Shown here: piece by piece, positions 17,415 through 25,295 of the stretch
How positions within the stretch are numbered: the stretch's first letter is position 1
Layout: each line of letters begins with the position of its first letter
DNA from: Endomicrobium sp.
Lineage (GTDB): Bacteria; Elusimicrobiota; Endomicrobiia; Endomicrobiales; Endomicrobiaceae
Length of the DNA: 64,000 bases
NCBI GenBank assembly: GCA_031266185.1
Contig: JAISBM010000001.1
Span: 1 to 64,000, forward strand
Direction of reading: 5' to 3'
The notes under the pieces: model-generated
Database searches by the model: none
Seen by the model: only the letters and a program-made list of their open reading frames with translations
Told to the model about the DNA's origin: nothing
Position numbers and translations under genes: made by a program

Positions 17415-17423
17415 TGTTATAAT
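17415..17423 (+). promoter_or_regulatory. Extended -10 promoter of the nfu-thrB unit
   Basis: TGTTATAAT (TG-n-TATAAT) lies 47 bases before the nfu start; no good -35 is seen at 17 bases, as usual for extended -10 promoters. Predicted start near 17430. Confidence 0.5.
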
Positions 17424-17470
17424 GCACTTTGTGGAATTTTTAGTTTAAATTATATGATTAGGAGATAAAA

Positions 17471-17701
17471 ATGACATTAAAAGAAAAAGTAGAGCAGGCA
17501 TTAGACTCAGTAAGACCGAACCTTCAAGCAGATGGTGGTAATGTTGAGTTGGTAGATGTATCAGAAGACGGTGTGGTAAAAGTAAGATTGACAGGTGCTT
17601 GTGGCTGTTGTCCAATGTCTCAGATGACTTTACAACATGGTGTTACAAATGCAATTAAGCAATCTGTTCCTGAAATAAAAGAAGTTCAATCTGTAAATTA
17701 A
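17471..17701 (+). CDS. NifU C-terminal-domain (Nfu) iron-sulfur scaffold
   Basis: The 76-residue protein is a stand-alone Nfu domain: VEQALDSVRPNLQADGGNVE, LTGACGCCPMSQMTLQHGV. The two Cys of CGCCPMS (CxxC) bind a transient Fe-S cluster bridged between two monomers. It should deliver clusters to apoproteins such as the serine dehydratase nearby (partner inferred). AGGAG lies upstream of ATG 17471. The next gene, thrB, follows by 20 bases. Confidence 0.93.
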   Translation: MTLKEKVEQALDSVRPNLQADGGNVELVDVSEDGVVKVRLTGACGCCPMSQMTLQHGVTNAIKQSVPEIKEVQSVN

Positions 17702-17721
17702 TTCTTAAGTGGATAAGTGAA

Positions 17722-18639
17722 ATGAAAGTGAAAGTACGAGTACCGTCATCAACTGCAAATTTGGGGCCAGGTTTTGACATTTTTGGCGCAGCACTTTGCC
17801 TCTACAATACATTTGAAGCAAAGTATGTGCCTAATGCTAAAAAGACAACTTTTATTATTAAAGGAGAAGGAAAAAAGACTCTTGATATAGGTAAAAAAAA
17901 TCTTCTTTGGCAGTCTATGCAAGAAACATTTAATGTTCTTAAAGAAACAAAGTATAATTTAAATAATTTAAATATAACTATAAATAACAATATTCCTTTA
18001 AGTGGAGGTCTTGGTTCTAGTTCTACAGCTATAGTTGGTGGCATTATGCTTGCCAACGCTTTATGTGAAAACAAGCTAGATAAATCTCAAGTTGCAAACC
18101 TTGCAACTAAAATTGAGGGTCATCCGGACAATGTTATTTCTACAATTTTTGGTGGACTTTGCATATGTAGTAAAGATGAGAATGAAAATCATGGAACAGT
18201 TATAAATCTTCCCATTCCAAAATTAAAGGTGATTTTATGTGTTCCTTCTTTTGGGCTTAGAACAAAACGTTCTCGACAAATTTTGCCTAAGATGGTAGAC
18301 ATAAATGATGTTGTTTTTAATATGTCTAGGGTAGCGCTTCTTACAGCTGCTTTTTGTTGTGCAGATTACCCTCTTTTAAGACAGGCTATGCAAGATAAGC
18401 TTCATCAGCCTTACAGAGGAAAAATGATACCAGTTATGAACGAAGTTTTGCAGGCGGCTATTAATGCTAAAGCTTTTGGAGCGTTTCTATCTGGTTCAGG
18501 GCCTACTTTAGCTGCTTTATGTGATAAAAAGGATGCTAACAACGTACAAAAGGCTATGAAAAATGTTTGGGAAGCAGAAAGCGTTTCTGTAAAAACTTAT
18601 ATATTAGATTTTGATGTTAAAGGTGCTACAATAATTTAA
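17722..18639 (+). CDS. thrB: Homoserine kinase
   Basis: The 305-residue GHMP kinase has PSSTANLGPGFDIFGAAL at the N-terminus, the ATP loop PLSGGLGSSSTAIVGG, the HPDNV motif (EGHPDNVISTIFGGL) and the C-terminal FGAFLSGSGPTLAAL. It phosphorylates L-homoserine for threonine synthesis. Aspartokinase, the first enzyme of the same pathway, is encoded 85 bases downstream, which supports the assignment over other GHMP kinases. Confidence 0.94.
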   Translation: MKVKVRVPSSTANLGPGFDIFGAALCLYNTFEAKYVPNAKKTTFIIKGEGKKTLDIGKKNLLWQSMQETFNVLKETKYNLNNLNITINNNIPLSGGLGSSSTAIVGGIMLANALCENKLDKSQVANLATKIEGHPDNVISTIFGGLCICSKDENENHGTVINLPIPKLKVILCVPSFGLRTKRSRQILPKMVDINDVVFNMSRVALLTAAFCCADYPLLRQAMQDKLHQPYRGKMIPVMNEVLQAAINAKAFGAFLSGSGPTLAALCDKKDANNVQKAMKNVWEAESVSVKTYILDFDVKGATII

Positions 18640-18724
18640 ATATTTTGAATATTTGAGATGTCGGTACTTTTAAATAGTTAAAATTGTTTTTAAGTTACCA
18701 TAAAGTTGTTGAAGGAGAGATAAT

Positions 18725-19954
18725 ATGGCGCTTGTTGTAATGAAATTTGGCGGTTCTTCTGTAGCAGACGCAGATAAAATAAAATTGGTTGCTAGTAGAG
18801 TAGTTGAAAAAAAGAAGGCAGGCAATAAAGCTGTAGTTGTTGTTTCTGCTCCTGGCGACACAACTGACCAATTATTTGCTATGGCCCAAAACATCACATC
18901 TAATCCTCCAGACAGAGAACTAGATATGCTACTTGCAACCGGCGAAATGATCTCTATATCTCTTTTATCTATGGCAATAAACTTTATGGGACAAAAAGCA
19001 ATTTCTCTAACTGGTCCTCAGGCAGGTATTATAGCAGATACTAGTTATACTAAGGCAAGAATTAAAAAAGTAAACCCGAAAAAGATAAAAGCTATGCTTG
19101 CAAAAGATAATATTGTTGTAGTTGCAGGTTTTCAAGCTTTAAACGCTAAAGGTGATATTACAACATTAGGTAGAGGCGGCTCAGATTTAACTGCAGTTGC
19201 ATTAGCTGCGCAAGTACATGCAGATTTTTGTGAAATATATTCTGATGTTGAAGGTGTATTTACGACAGATCCAAGGGTAGTAAAAGATGCAAGAAAAATT
19301 GAGTATATATCTTATGATGAAATGCTTGAGCTTGCAGGGTCCGGTGCTCAAGTTTTGCAGTCTAGAAGTGTTGAGATTGCAAAAAAGTTTGGTGTAGAAA
19401 TTCATTCAAGAAGTACTTTTAGTCAAAATCCAGGGACGATAATAACAAGTGAGGAAAATATCAGGAGGAAAAATATGGAAGCGTTGTTAGTGTCAGGCAT
19501 AGCTTTTGATAAAAATCAAGTAAAATTTACAATAATAGATCTTCCAGACATTCCTGGGATAGCAGCTAAGATTTTTAGTAGACTTGCAAAGGTTGGTGTA
19601 AATGTAGATATGATAATTCAATCTGCAGCGGTAAACAAAAAAAATGACATTTCTTTTACGGTAAGCAAACAAGAGCTTAAGAAAACACAAATTGAATTAG
19701 ATAAACTTGCTCAAGAACTTAAAGCGTCACAAGTGATTTGTGATGAACATGTTTCAAAAATTTCTGTTGTTGGTATAGGTATGAAAAGCAATGCGGGTGT
19801 GGCCGGCAAAATGTTTGAAATACTTCATAAAAAAGGCATCAACATAGAAATGATTTCTACAAGCGAAATAAAAATATCTTGTATTATAGATGAAAGAGAT
19901 TTAACAATAGCATTAGAAGAACTTCATAAAGGTTTTGGTCTTTCTAAAAAATAG
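18725..19954 (+). CDS. lysC: Aspartokinase with two ACT domains
   Basis: The 409-residue protein has the kinase signature VMKFGGSSVAD, the Asp/ATP site around TTLGRGGSDLTAVALAA and EIYSDVEGVFTTDPR. Two tandem ACT domains follow (about residues 265-409: DLPDIPGIAAKIF and VVGIGMKSNAGVAGKMF), as in lysine- and/or threonine-inhibited LysC enzymes. Strong site GAAGGAGAG before ATG 18725. GTG/ATG starts inside the C-terminal part could also give the separate beta subunit known from Bacillus, an inference not tested here. It begins the aspartate pathway to Lys, Thr and diaminopimelate. Confidence 0.95.
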   Translation: MALVVMKFGGSSVADADKIKLVASRVVEKKKAGNKAVVVVSAPGDTTDQLFAMAQNITSNPPDRELDMLLATGEMISISLLSMAINFMGQKAISLTGPQAGIIADTSYTKARIKKVNPKKIKAMLAKDNIVVVAGFQALNAKGDITTLGRGGSDLTAVALAAQVHADFCEIYSDVEGVFTTDPRVVKDARKIEYISYDEMLELAGSGAQVLQSRSVEIAKKFGVEIHSRSTFSQNPGTIITSEENIRRKNMEALLVSGIAFDKNQVKFTIIDLPDIPGIAAKIFSRLAKVGVNVDMIIQSAAVNKKNDISFTVSKQELKKTQIELDKLAQELKASQVICDEHVSKISVVGIGMKSNAGVAGKMFEILHKKGINIEMISTSEIKISCIIDERDLTIALEELHKGFGLSKK

Positions 19955-19962
19955 GAGTTTCT

Positions 19963-20175
19963 ATGATAAAGTCTAACGGTTTTACGCTTATCGAGCTTAT
20001 AATAGTGCTAGTTATAATAGGGGTTTTAAGTATTATAGCTATACCTGTATATAGAAGTTATATAGACAAAGATCAAATTGCTCAACAAAGTAAAGATACA
20101 GAAAATATTCAAAAACAGGAAGCTTACTTAGAAGATGTTGCTGGTAACGTTAACTCAAAAGACTCTTTTGAATAG
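19963..20175 (+). CDS. Very short type IV pilin-like prepilin
   Basis: The 70-residue protein has a class III prepilin leader, MIKSNG cut before FTLIELIIVLVIIGVL, with Glu at position +5 and one hydrophobic helix, then about 40 polar residues (QKQEAYLEDVAGNVN). Normal pilins have 130-170 residues, so the globular beta-sheet domain is missing. AGGAG precedes ATG 19963, only eight bases after lysC. It may be a minor pseudopilin or a truncated gene. No prepilin peptidase or secretion ATPase is in the window. Confidence 0.65.
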   Translation: MIKSNGFTLIELIIVLVIIGVLSIIAIPVYRSYIDKDQIAQQSKDTENIQKQEAYLEDVAGNVNSKDSFE

Positions 20176-20208
20176 CTTGATGAAAATAATCTTATATTTT
20201 GTAAAATT

Positions 20209-20237
20209 TTGACAGATATCAAATAAAGTGGTAAAAT
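20209..20237 (+). promoter_or_regulatory. Strong promoter of the metNIQ operon
   Basis: Perfect -35 TTGACA (20209-20214), 17-base spacer, -10 TAAAAT (20232-20237) with TGG before it (extended -10). Leader of about 60 bases to the metN start. I saw no SAM-responsive riboswitch fold in it. Confidence 0.75.
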
Positions 20238-20304
20238 CTTCTTCAATGTTTAAATTTAAAATAAGATCAAATAATTAGTAATTTTGTTTTTTTTCGGGGT
20301 GATA

Positions 20305-21081
20305 ATGGCAGTACCATTTATAGAAATAAAAAATGTTTCAAAAATATTTACAAACCATAAGCTAGACTTTAAAGTTTTAAAAGGTGTTAATCTTGAAGTT
20401 GAAAGAGGCGATATCTTTGGCATAGTTGGTTTTAGCGGGGCAGGCAAGTCTACACTTATACGCTGTATTAATGGACTAGAAACAATTTCCTCTGGATCAA
20501 TTCGTGTTGATAAATATCAAGTAAATAAACTCTCTAAAAAAGATGCAAACGCTTATAGACAAAAAATTGGCATGGTGTTTCAGCATTTTAATCTTTTTGA
20601 TTCTAGGACAGTTTGTGGGAATGTTTCATTTCCTCTAGAAATTGCAAAAAAAAATAAAGAAGAAATAAATGAAAGAGTTTTAAAAATTTTGGATTTGGTA
20701 GGTATAGTAGACAAAAAAGATTTTTATCCTGGCCAACTTTCAGGCGGGCAAAAACAGCGTGTAGGCATAGCAAGGGCTTTGGCAAATCATCCAAACGTTT
20801 TACTTAGTGATGAGGCTACATCTGCACTAGATCCTGTAACGTCTATGTCAGTATTAGATTTATTAAAAGATATAAATAAAAAGTTAGGGCTTACTATTAT
20901 TTTAATTACACATTCTTTAGATGTGGTAAAATATACTTGTAAGAATATGGCAGTTTTAGAAAATGGAATAATTGCAGAAACTGGAAACGTTAAAAAAATA
21001 TTTGAAAGTCCACAAAGTGATACAGCTAGAGTGTTTATAAAACACAATGCGTATTTATCCAATGGTGAAGGTATATGGTAG
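20305..21081 (+). CDS. metN: Methionine ABC importer ATPase, short form
   Basis: The 258-residue ABC ATPase has Walker A GFSGAGKST, signature LSGGQKQRVGIARAL, Walker B VLLSDEATSALDP and the H-loop LITHSLD. MetN usually has about 340 residues because a C-terminal NIL/ACT domain binds methionine for transinhibition; here that domain is absent, so this feedback is probably lost. Start at ATG 20305 behind GGGGTGATA; the open frame runs seven codons higher. It overlaps metI by seven bases. The substrate is taken from the MetNIQ arrangement. Confidence 0.88.
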   Translation: MAVPFIEIKNVSKIFTNHKLDFKVLKGVNLEVERGDIFGIVGFSGAGKSTLIRCINGLETISSGSIRVDKYQVNKLSKKDANAYRQKIGMVFQHFNLFDSRTVCGNVSFPLEIAKKNKEEINERVLKILDLVGIVDKKDFYPGQLSGGQKQRVGIARALANHPNVLLSDEATSALDPVTSMSVLDLLKDINKKLGLTIILITHSLDVVKYTCKNMAVLENGIIAETGNVKKIFESPQSDTARVFIKHNAYLSNGEGIW

Positions 21082-21764
21082 ATTTTTTTGTAAAATTATT
21101 TAATCAAGAAAGTTTAGACATTATATTGCCCGCTACATGGCAGACAGTTTATATGGTTTTAATTGCCACTCCAATTACAGTGTTTTTAGGGTTAATTTTT
21201 GGCATCTCTCTTTACATTACAGACAAAAATGGGTTTCATCCATCGCCTATTTTTAATAGAACTTTTGGAGCAATAATAAACGCGGTTATGGCTTTACCAT
21301 CAATGATTGTAATAATTTTGGCACTACCGTTATCAAAGTTTGTGTTAGGTGTATCCTATGGCCCAAAAGCTTGTATAATAGCTTTAACTATAGTTTGTAC
21401 ACCTATATTTTCTAGACTGGTTGAAAATAGCATTTTGGATGTGTCTAAAGGAAAAATTGAAGCAGCAAAATCTATGGGAGCATCAATTTTTGATATAATT
21501 TTTAAAGTTATGCTTCCAGAAGCATTTCCTATTCTTATAAGGAATTTTGTAGTTTTGACTACAACATTAATTTCAGTAACTGCAATAGCTGGCACTTTTG
21601 GAGCAGGTGGGCTTGGAGAAGTTGCTGTGCGTTTTGGATATCACAGATTTCGTACAGATATTCTTCTAGCTGCAGTTTTAGTTTTATTAGTTTTAGTAGA
21701 GGTTCTTCAGTTTTTAGGGGACAAAGTCTCCAAACGAATATTGAAAAAAAGACATCTCATCTAA
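21075..21764 (+). CDS. metI: Methionine ABC importer permease
   Basis: The 229-residue protein has about five to six helices and the coupling helix motif EAAKSMGASIFDIIFKVMLPEA that contacts the ATPase. The opening LPATWQTVYMVLIATPITV and the ending GEVAVRFGYHRFRTDIL are typical of MetI. It starts inside metN (overlap seven bases), which indicates coupled translation. Confidence 0.92.
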   Translation: MVDFFVKLFNQESLDIILPATWQTVYMVLIATPITVFLGLIFGISLYITDKNGFHPSPIFNRTFGAIINAVMALPSMIVIILALPLSKFVLGVSYGPKACIIALTIVCTPIFSRLVENSILDVSKGKIEAAKSMGASIFDIIFKVMLPEAFPILIRNFVVLTTTLISVTAIAGTFGAGGLGEVAVRFGYHRFRTDILLAAVLVLLVLVEVLQFLGDKVSKRILKKRHLI

Positions 21765-21849
21765 ATGCTACTTTTAACATCTTTATACTTAATCTAAAGA
21801 AAATTATAATAAATGTAAGTAATATTTACATATTAAGGAGGGATTTGAA

Positions 21850-22650
21850 GTGAAAAGGTTGATAGTAGGTATTACATTGTTTTTAGTAACATTTCCGTCA
21901 AGTAGCAGTGCTTTAAATGAAAGCAGAACTGTTTTAAAAATTTCAGCAGATGCAGTCCCTCATACTGAACTATTAGAGTTAATAAAACCAGACCTTGCAA
22001 AACAAGGTATAGACTTAAAAATTTATACAATGACTGATACAACTTTAGCAAATACTCAGGTTTCAGATGGAGAACTTGATGCAAATTTCTTTCAACATAA
22101 CGAATATTTAAAAGCTCAGATTAAAGATAGACATTTAGATTTAGTAAATGTTGGCAATATTCATGTTGAACCTATGGGGATATGTTCTGACAAGTATAGA
22201 TCAGTAAAAGATTTGCCAAACAATGCAAAAATAGGAATTATAAACGATAGTACTAATGAATACCGTGCATTAATTTTACTTGAAAAGGCAGGTTTCATAA
22301 AATTAAAAAGTACAGCAAATCCTTACACAGCTAGTACAGGAGATATAGAAAGATATATTAAACCAGTAAAAATTGTTGAATTAGATCCTTCTCTTGTTAC
22401 GCGAATAAAAGATCAGTTTGATGCGTATATAACTTGGTCAAGCAAGATTTTAGAAGCGGGTATAGATTTGCATAAGGTAAGAATTTTTAGTGAAGGAGGA
22501 GACTCTCCTTATGCAAATGTTATAGCTGTGAATTCTAAAAAAGCTAATGATCCTGCAATTAAAGCTTTAGTTAAAGCTTTAAAATCAGAAAAAGTTCAAA
22601 AATTTATTTCACAAAAATATAAGGGTGCAATTATTGCTTCTTCTAATTAA
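21850..22650 (+). CDS. metQ: Methionine-binding protein of the NlpA/MetQ family, without a lipobox
   Basis: The 266-residue NlpA-family solute receptor has the conserved DGELDANFFQHNEYL, GNIHVEPMGICSDKY, NDSTNEYRALILLEKAG and the C-terminal AYITWSSKIL region. The N-terminus MKRLIVGITLFLVTFPSSSSA is a signal peptide, but there is no Cys for lipid attachment, whereas most MetQ proteins are lipoproteins. It may be a free periplasmic receptor. GTG 21850 follows AAGGAGGG. The 85-base gap after metI has no terminator that I can see. Confidence 0.9.
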   Translation: MKRLIVGITLFLVTFPSSSSALNESRTVLKISADAVPHTELLELIKPDLAKQGIDLKIYTMTDTTLANTQVSDGELDANFFQHNEYLKAQIKDRHLDLVNVGNIHVEPMGICSDKYRSVKDLPNNAKIGIINDSTNEYRALILLEKAGFIKLKSTANPYTASTGDIERYIKPVKIVELDPSLVTRIKDQFDAYITWSSKILEAGIDLHKVRIFSEGGDSPYANVIAVNSKKANDPAIKALVKALKSEKVQKFISQKYKGAIIASSN

Positions 22651-22660
22651 ATTTTAAAAT

Positions 22661-23218
22661 TTGAACTTTAAAAGTCATTTTAAAGATTTTGTAATAGATC
22701 TAAAATTAAACACTAACGCAATGGGCGTTACAGTAACTACCATTGCGTTAATACCTGACTTGACCCTAAAGACTCCCCAAACCTTTAATGCTGTATACGT
22801 AGACAAGACAGACAGAGCACAATACACTCTTGATTTTCCAGACAGAGAAGTTAAAAATTCTTTTCTACAAAGTTTATTAAGTTTTTAAACTACATACCCT
22901 TAATGAGTCTACACAAACGTCTAAAAAAAATAATAGAGCAGCTTAAAAATGCTGATGAGCAAGGACTAAAAGGCAATTTAACTAACTTGCTTGCACATTT
23001 ACCTTACCAAATAAGAGTTAAAAATGAGAAATATTATCATTCGATATTTTGCTTAGAACGCTTGGCTTTGACATATAGGCTGAAGAATATATGCTGTCTT
23101 AAAACAAGACGACTTTGTTGAGATAAAGTATAGTGTTGAAAAGCAATTAGACAAGATGTTGGAGACCGCTCCTATTAAGTTAGTGGATAGAGCTTATTTT
23201 TGTAAAATTAATTCATGA
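22661..23218 (+). pseudogene. Decayed PD-(D/E)XK nuclease end of an AAA-ATPase-like (DUF1703) protein
   Basis: Pieces of one protein lie in different frames: YTLDFPDREVKNSFLQSLLS (stop at 22888), then RLKKIIEQLKNADEQGL and HLPYQIRVKNEKYYHSIF (22903-23050), then RTLGFDI, and QDDFVEIKYSVEKQLDKML up to RAYF (about 23100-23200). The order and wording (FPDREV, YYHSIF, FVEIKY) match the C-terminal PDDEXK_9/DUF1703 part of the AAA-ATPase-like family. Several frameshifts and stops make it non-functional. The ATPase half is absent. A palindromic element sits in its front part, and its end meets the DUF4143 ATPase gene tail to tail. Confidence 0.7.
22714..22750. repeat. Structured palindromic element, copy 1
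   Basis: Outer arms 22714-22724 and 22740-22750 (TAACGCAATGG and its exact complement) enclose an inner stem GTTAC/GTAAC with a one-base loop. A second copy lies at 25164-25209. Confidence 0.75.
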
Positions 23219-24404
23219 GCCAATTTAACAAATTGATTTGCCGTATGCCATTATAAGATAAGTCTGCATAATCCATGGTCAATAAAAATTTTGGGTTATG
23301 GTCTTTTATATTATCAAGAGGCATGATTTCTCTGTCAAAAGTTTTTGGGTCTATCACGCTTTGTGAAACCTGATAATATTCTACTATTCCGTCTATATTT
23401 TGCGCTACAAAGTCAACTTCCTTATCACCGACTTTACCTATTGAGATTTTATATCCACGACGCAAGAGTTCAAGATACACAACATTTTCTAACATATGGC
23501 CTATATCTCTTGTGGTATTATTAAGTAAATAGGAACGCAACCCCATATCAGCTATATAATATTTGTCGTTTGTTTTAAGCAGCTCTTTGCCTTTTATGTC
23601 GTAACGCCCTACTTTGTATAAAATATAGCTGTTGATTAACGCAGACAGGTAATTTTCTATTGTTTGCACATCTATTTTAAAATTATCGCTTTCCATCTGC
23701 TTTTTAATGTTGTTTATAGAAGTTTCGTTTCCTATATTGTCAAACATAAAGGTTATCAATTTTTCAAGTCTAGAGACATCGCTTATTTTTTTCTTTTGTA
23801 CAACGTCTTTTAAAATAACTGCATTATAAAGAGAATCTAAATATTCATTTATTTGAACACGATTCCTATTAAAATTTAACGTATAAGGAAATGAACTATT
23901 GTTCAGATAATCGTTAAATTTTTCTGGCAAATTGGTTTTGTCTTTTAGTGCCGAAACATATTCCTTGAAAGAAAGAGGAAACATTTTGATTTCAACATAT
24001 CTACCAGAAATCAGCGTAGCAAGCTCTCCAGAAAGTAGATAAGCGTTTGAGCCAGTTATATAAAGATCAACATTTTTTTTCAAATGTAAACTGTCAACCG
24101 CTTTCTGAAAATCCTGTACATTTTGTATTTCGTCCAAAAACACATAATTTTTTTTATTTTTTATAAGCCTTGTTACTATATAATCGTATAGACTCTTCCA
24201 ATTAAGTAAATGGCGGTTTGCTTTATCTTCAAAATTTATATTTTGAATTTGTTTTTTAGTTATTTTGTTTTTTAACAGATAATTCTGATACAGTTCAAAT
24301 AAAGTAGATTTGCCACAACGGCGTATTCCTACTACAACTTTTATAAGTTGTTCAGTATCTTTATAACTTATGATTTTTTTTAGATATGACGGCCTTTCTA
24401 TCAT
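23208..24404 (-). CDS. AAA ATPase with DUF4143 domain
   Basis: The 398-residue protein has AAA_14 Walker A GIRRCGKSTL near residue 30, Walker B NYVFLDEIQN, sensor YITGSNAYLL and the FKEY box. The C-terminal DUF4143 domain has the PD-(D/E)XK-like line GDKEVDFVAQ followed by YYQVSQSV. I start at ATG 24404, behind GGGGGTTGCT, since homology begins with MIERPSYL; the open frame extends 13 codons further. Proteins of this group are frequent in Bacteroidales and gut symbionts; their function is unknown, with defence or mobile-element links suspected. It looks intact while relatives on both sides are broken. Confidence 0.82.
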   Translation of the reverse strand: MIERPSYLKKIISYKDTEQLIKVVVGIRRCGKSTLFELYQNYLLKNKITKKQIQNINFEDKANRHLLNWKSLYDYIVTRLIKNKKNYVFLDEIQNVQDFQKAVDSLHLKKNVDLYITGSNAYLLSGELATLISGRYVEIKMFPLSFKEYVSALKDKTNLPEKFNDYLNNSSFPYTLNFNRNRVQINEYLDSLYNAVILKDVVQKKKISDVSRLEKLITFMFDNIGNETSINNIKKQMESDNFKIDVQTIENYLSALINSYILYKVGRYDIKGKELLKTNDKYYIADMGLRSYLLNNTTRDIGHMLENVVYLELLRRGYKISIGKVGDKEVDFVAQNIDGIVEYYQVSQSVIDPKTFDREIMPLDNIKDHNPKFLLTMDYADLSYNGIRQINLLNWLMN

Positions 24405-24449
24405 AGCAACCCCCGTTTGTAAATATAATAGCAGGAAAAACATAAGAAG

Positions 24450-25138
24450 TCAATTTTTAGAATGAAACCTAAAAATTACAAAACAGATGATAATATTTTG
24501 ACCCAAATCTAAAAATAATAAATTTTCTGAAAGTATTTCGTTGATCATTGCTTCAAAGGACGGTGCTTTCTCTTGCATAGAAAATTCAACATACTTAGCA
24601 ACTCCGCCAGAAAGAGCATACATTGCAAATAAATCTTCGTTGGTATGTTTGGGGTAATAATCGTTGAGAATATTTTTAAGTGTATCAATAGAAAATGGAA
24701 GTAGCTGTACTCTGGACGTGGCTCTTCCAAAAAGAGGTTCTTTTGAATTTTCAAAAATTTTATGCATCAAAGGATAAATAGAACCACACAAAATTAAATT
24801 GATGTGACTTGAGTGTTTATTTATATCCCATATATGTTGCATGTCGCTATAAATAGAGGAATTAATATTAAAGAATTCTTGAAACTCATCAATAATCAAA
24901 GTAAAAGATTGATGCTTTGATAAGTCCATAATATAGGCAAATAAATCTTTTCTTTTATTTCATTAAGATATTCTCGGCAAAGCAGAGATTCAATTTTTTT
25001 TAGCTACAAAAAAATAAAGAGTTGTAGTTTTTCTGTAAGCTTCTGTAAGTAAAGTTGTTTTACCTATACGTCGCCCCGGCCAACCATAAAAGTCATCTGA
25101 GCGTTTTTAGAAGAAATTTGTTTAAAAAATTTAAACAT
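24450..25138 (-). pseudogene. Broken archaeal-type ATPase (ATPase_2 family)
   Basis: The 3' part (24929-24450) is one frame with Walker B FTLIIDEFQEFF, LILCGSIYPLM, ATSRVQLLPFS and YALSGGVAKYVEF. The 5' part is in other frames: MFKFFKQISSKNAQMTF from ATG 25138 (GGAGG eight bases before), then YGWPGRRIGKTTLLTEAYR with Walker A. At least one frameshift falls between the two, and the C-terminal nuclease-like domain is missing (the frame ends with DLGQNII plus unrelated residues). It is a different ATPase family from the neighbouring DUF4143 gene. Confidence 0.75.
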
Positions 25139-25163
25139 TAATTTCATCCTCCACCATATTAAT

Positions 25164-25209
25164 ACTAACGCAATGGGTATTACAGTACAGTAATCGCCAT
25201 TGCGCTAGT
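25164..25209. repeat. Structured palindromic element, copy 2
   Basis: Outer arms 25164-25176 and 25197-25209 (ACTAACGCAATGG against CCATTGCGCTAGT, one mismatch) enclose ATTAC/GTAAT with a six-base loop. It has the same architecture as copy 1 at 22714, with a compensatory change in the inner stem (G-C there, A-T here). Confidence 0.75.
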
Positions 25210-25295
25210 ATATCAAATATTTGGAACTAAAGAAATAATGATTGTAAAACAAATCTGCGATTTTATTGATGAGTTAGAAATGTGCTAGACTTAAC

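Noticed and set aside
17250-17450. Coding-looking minus-strand stretch above the FkbM gene (VHYNKKTYTTPSKKDKV, then SVSLRDQSQQIFNQISKL)
   Set aside because: It is short, contains a stop, has no start or recognisable family, and overlaps the promoter of the nfu gene; probably chance in AT-rich DNA.
20176-20304. SAM riboswitch before metNIQ
   Set aside because: The leader after the predicted start is only about 60 bases and shows neither a SAM-I-like core nor a terminator stem.
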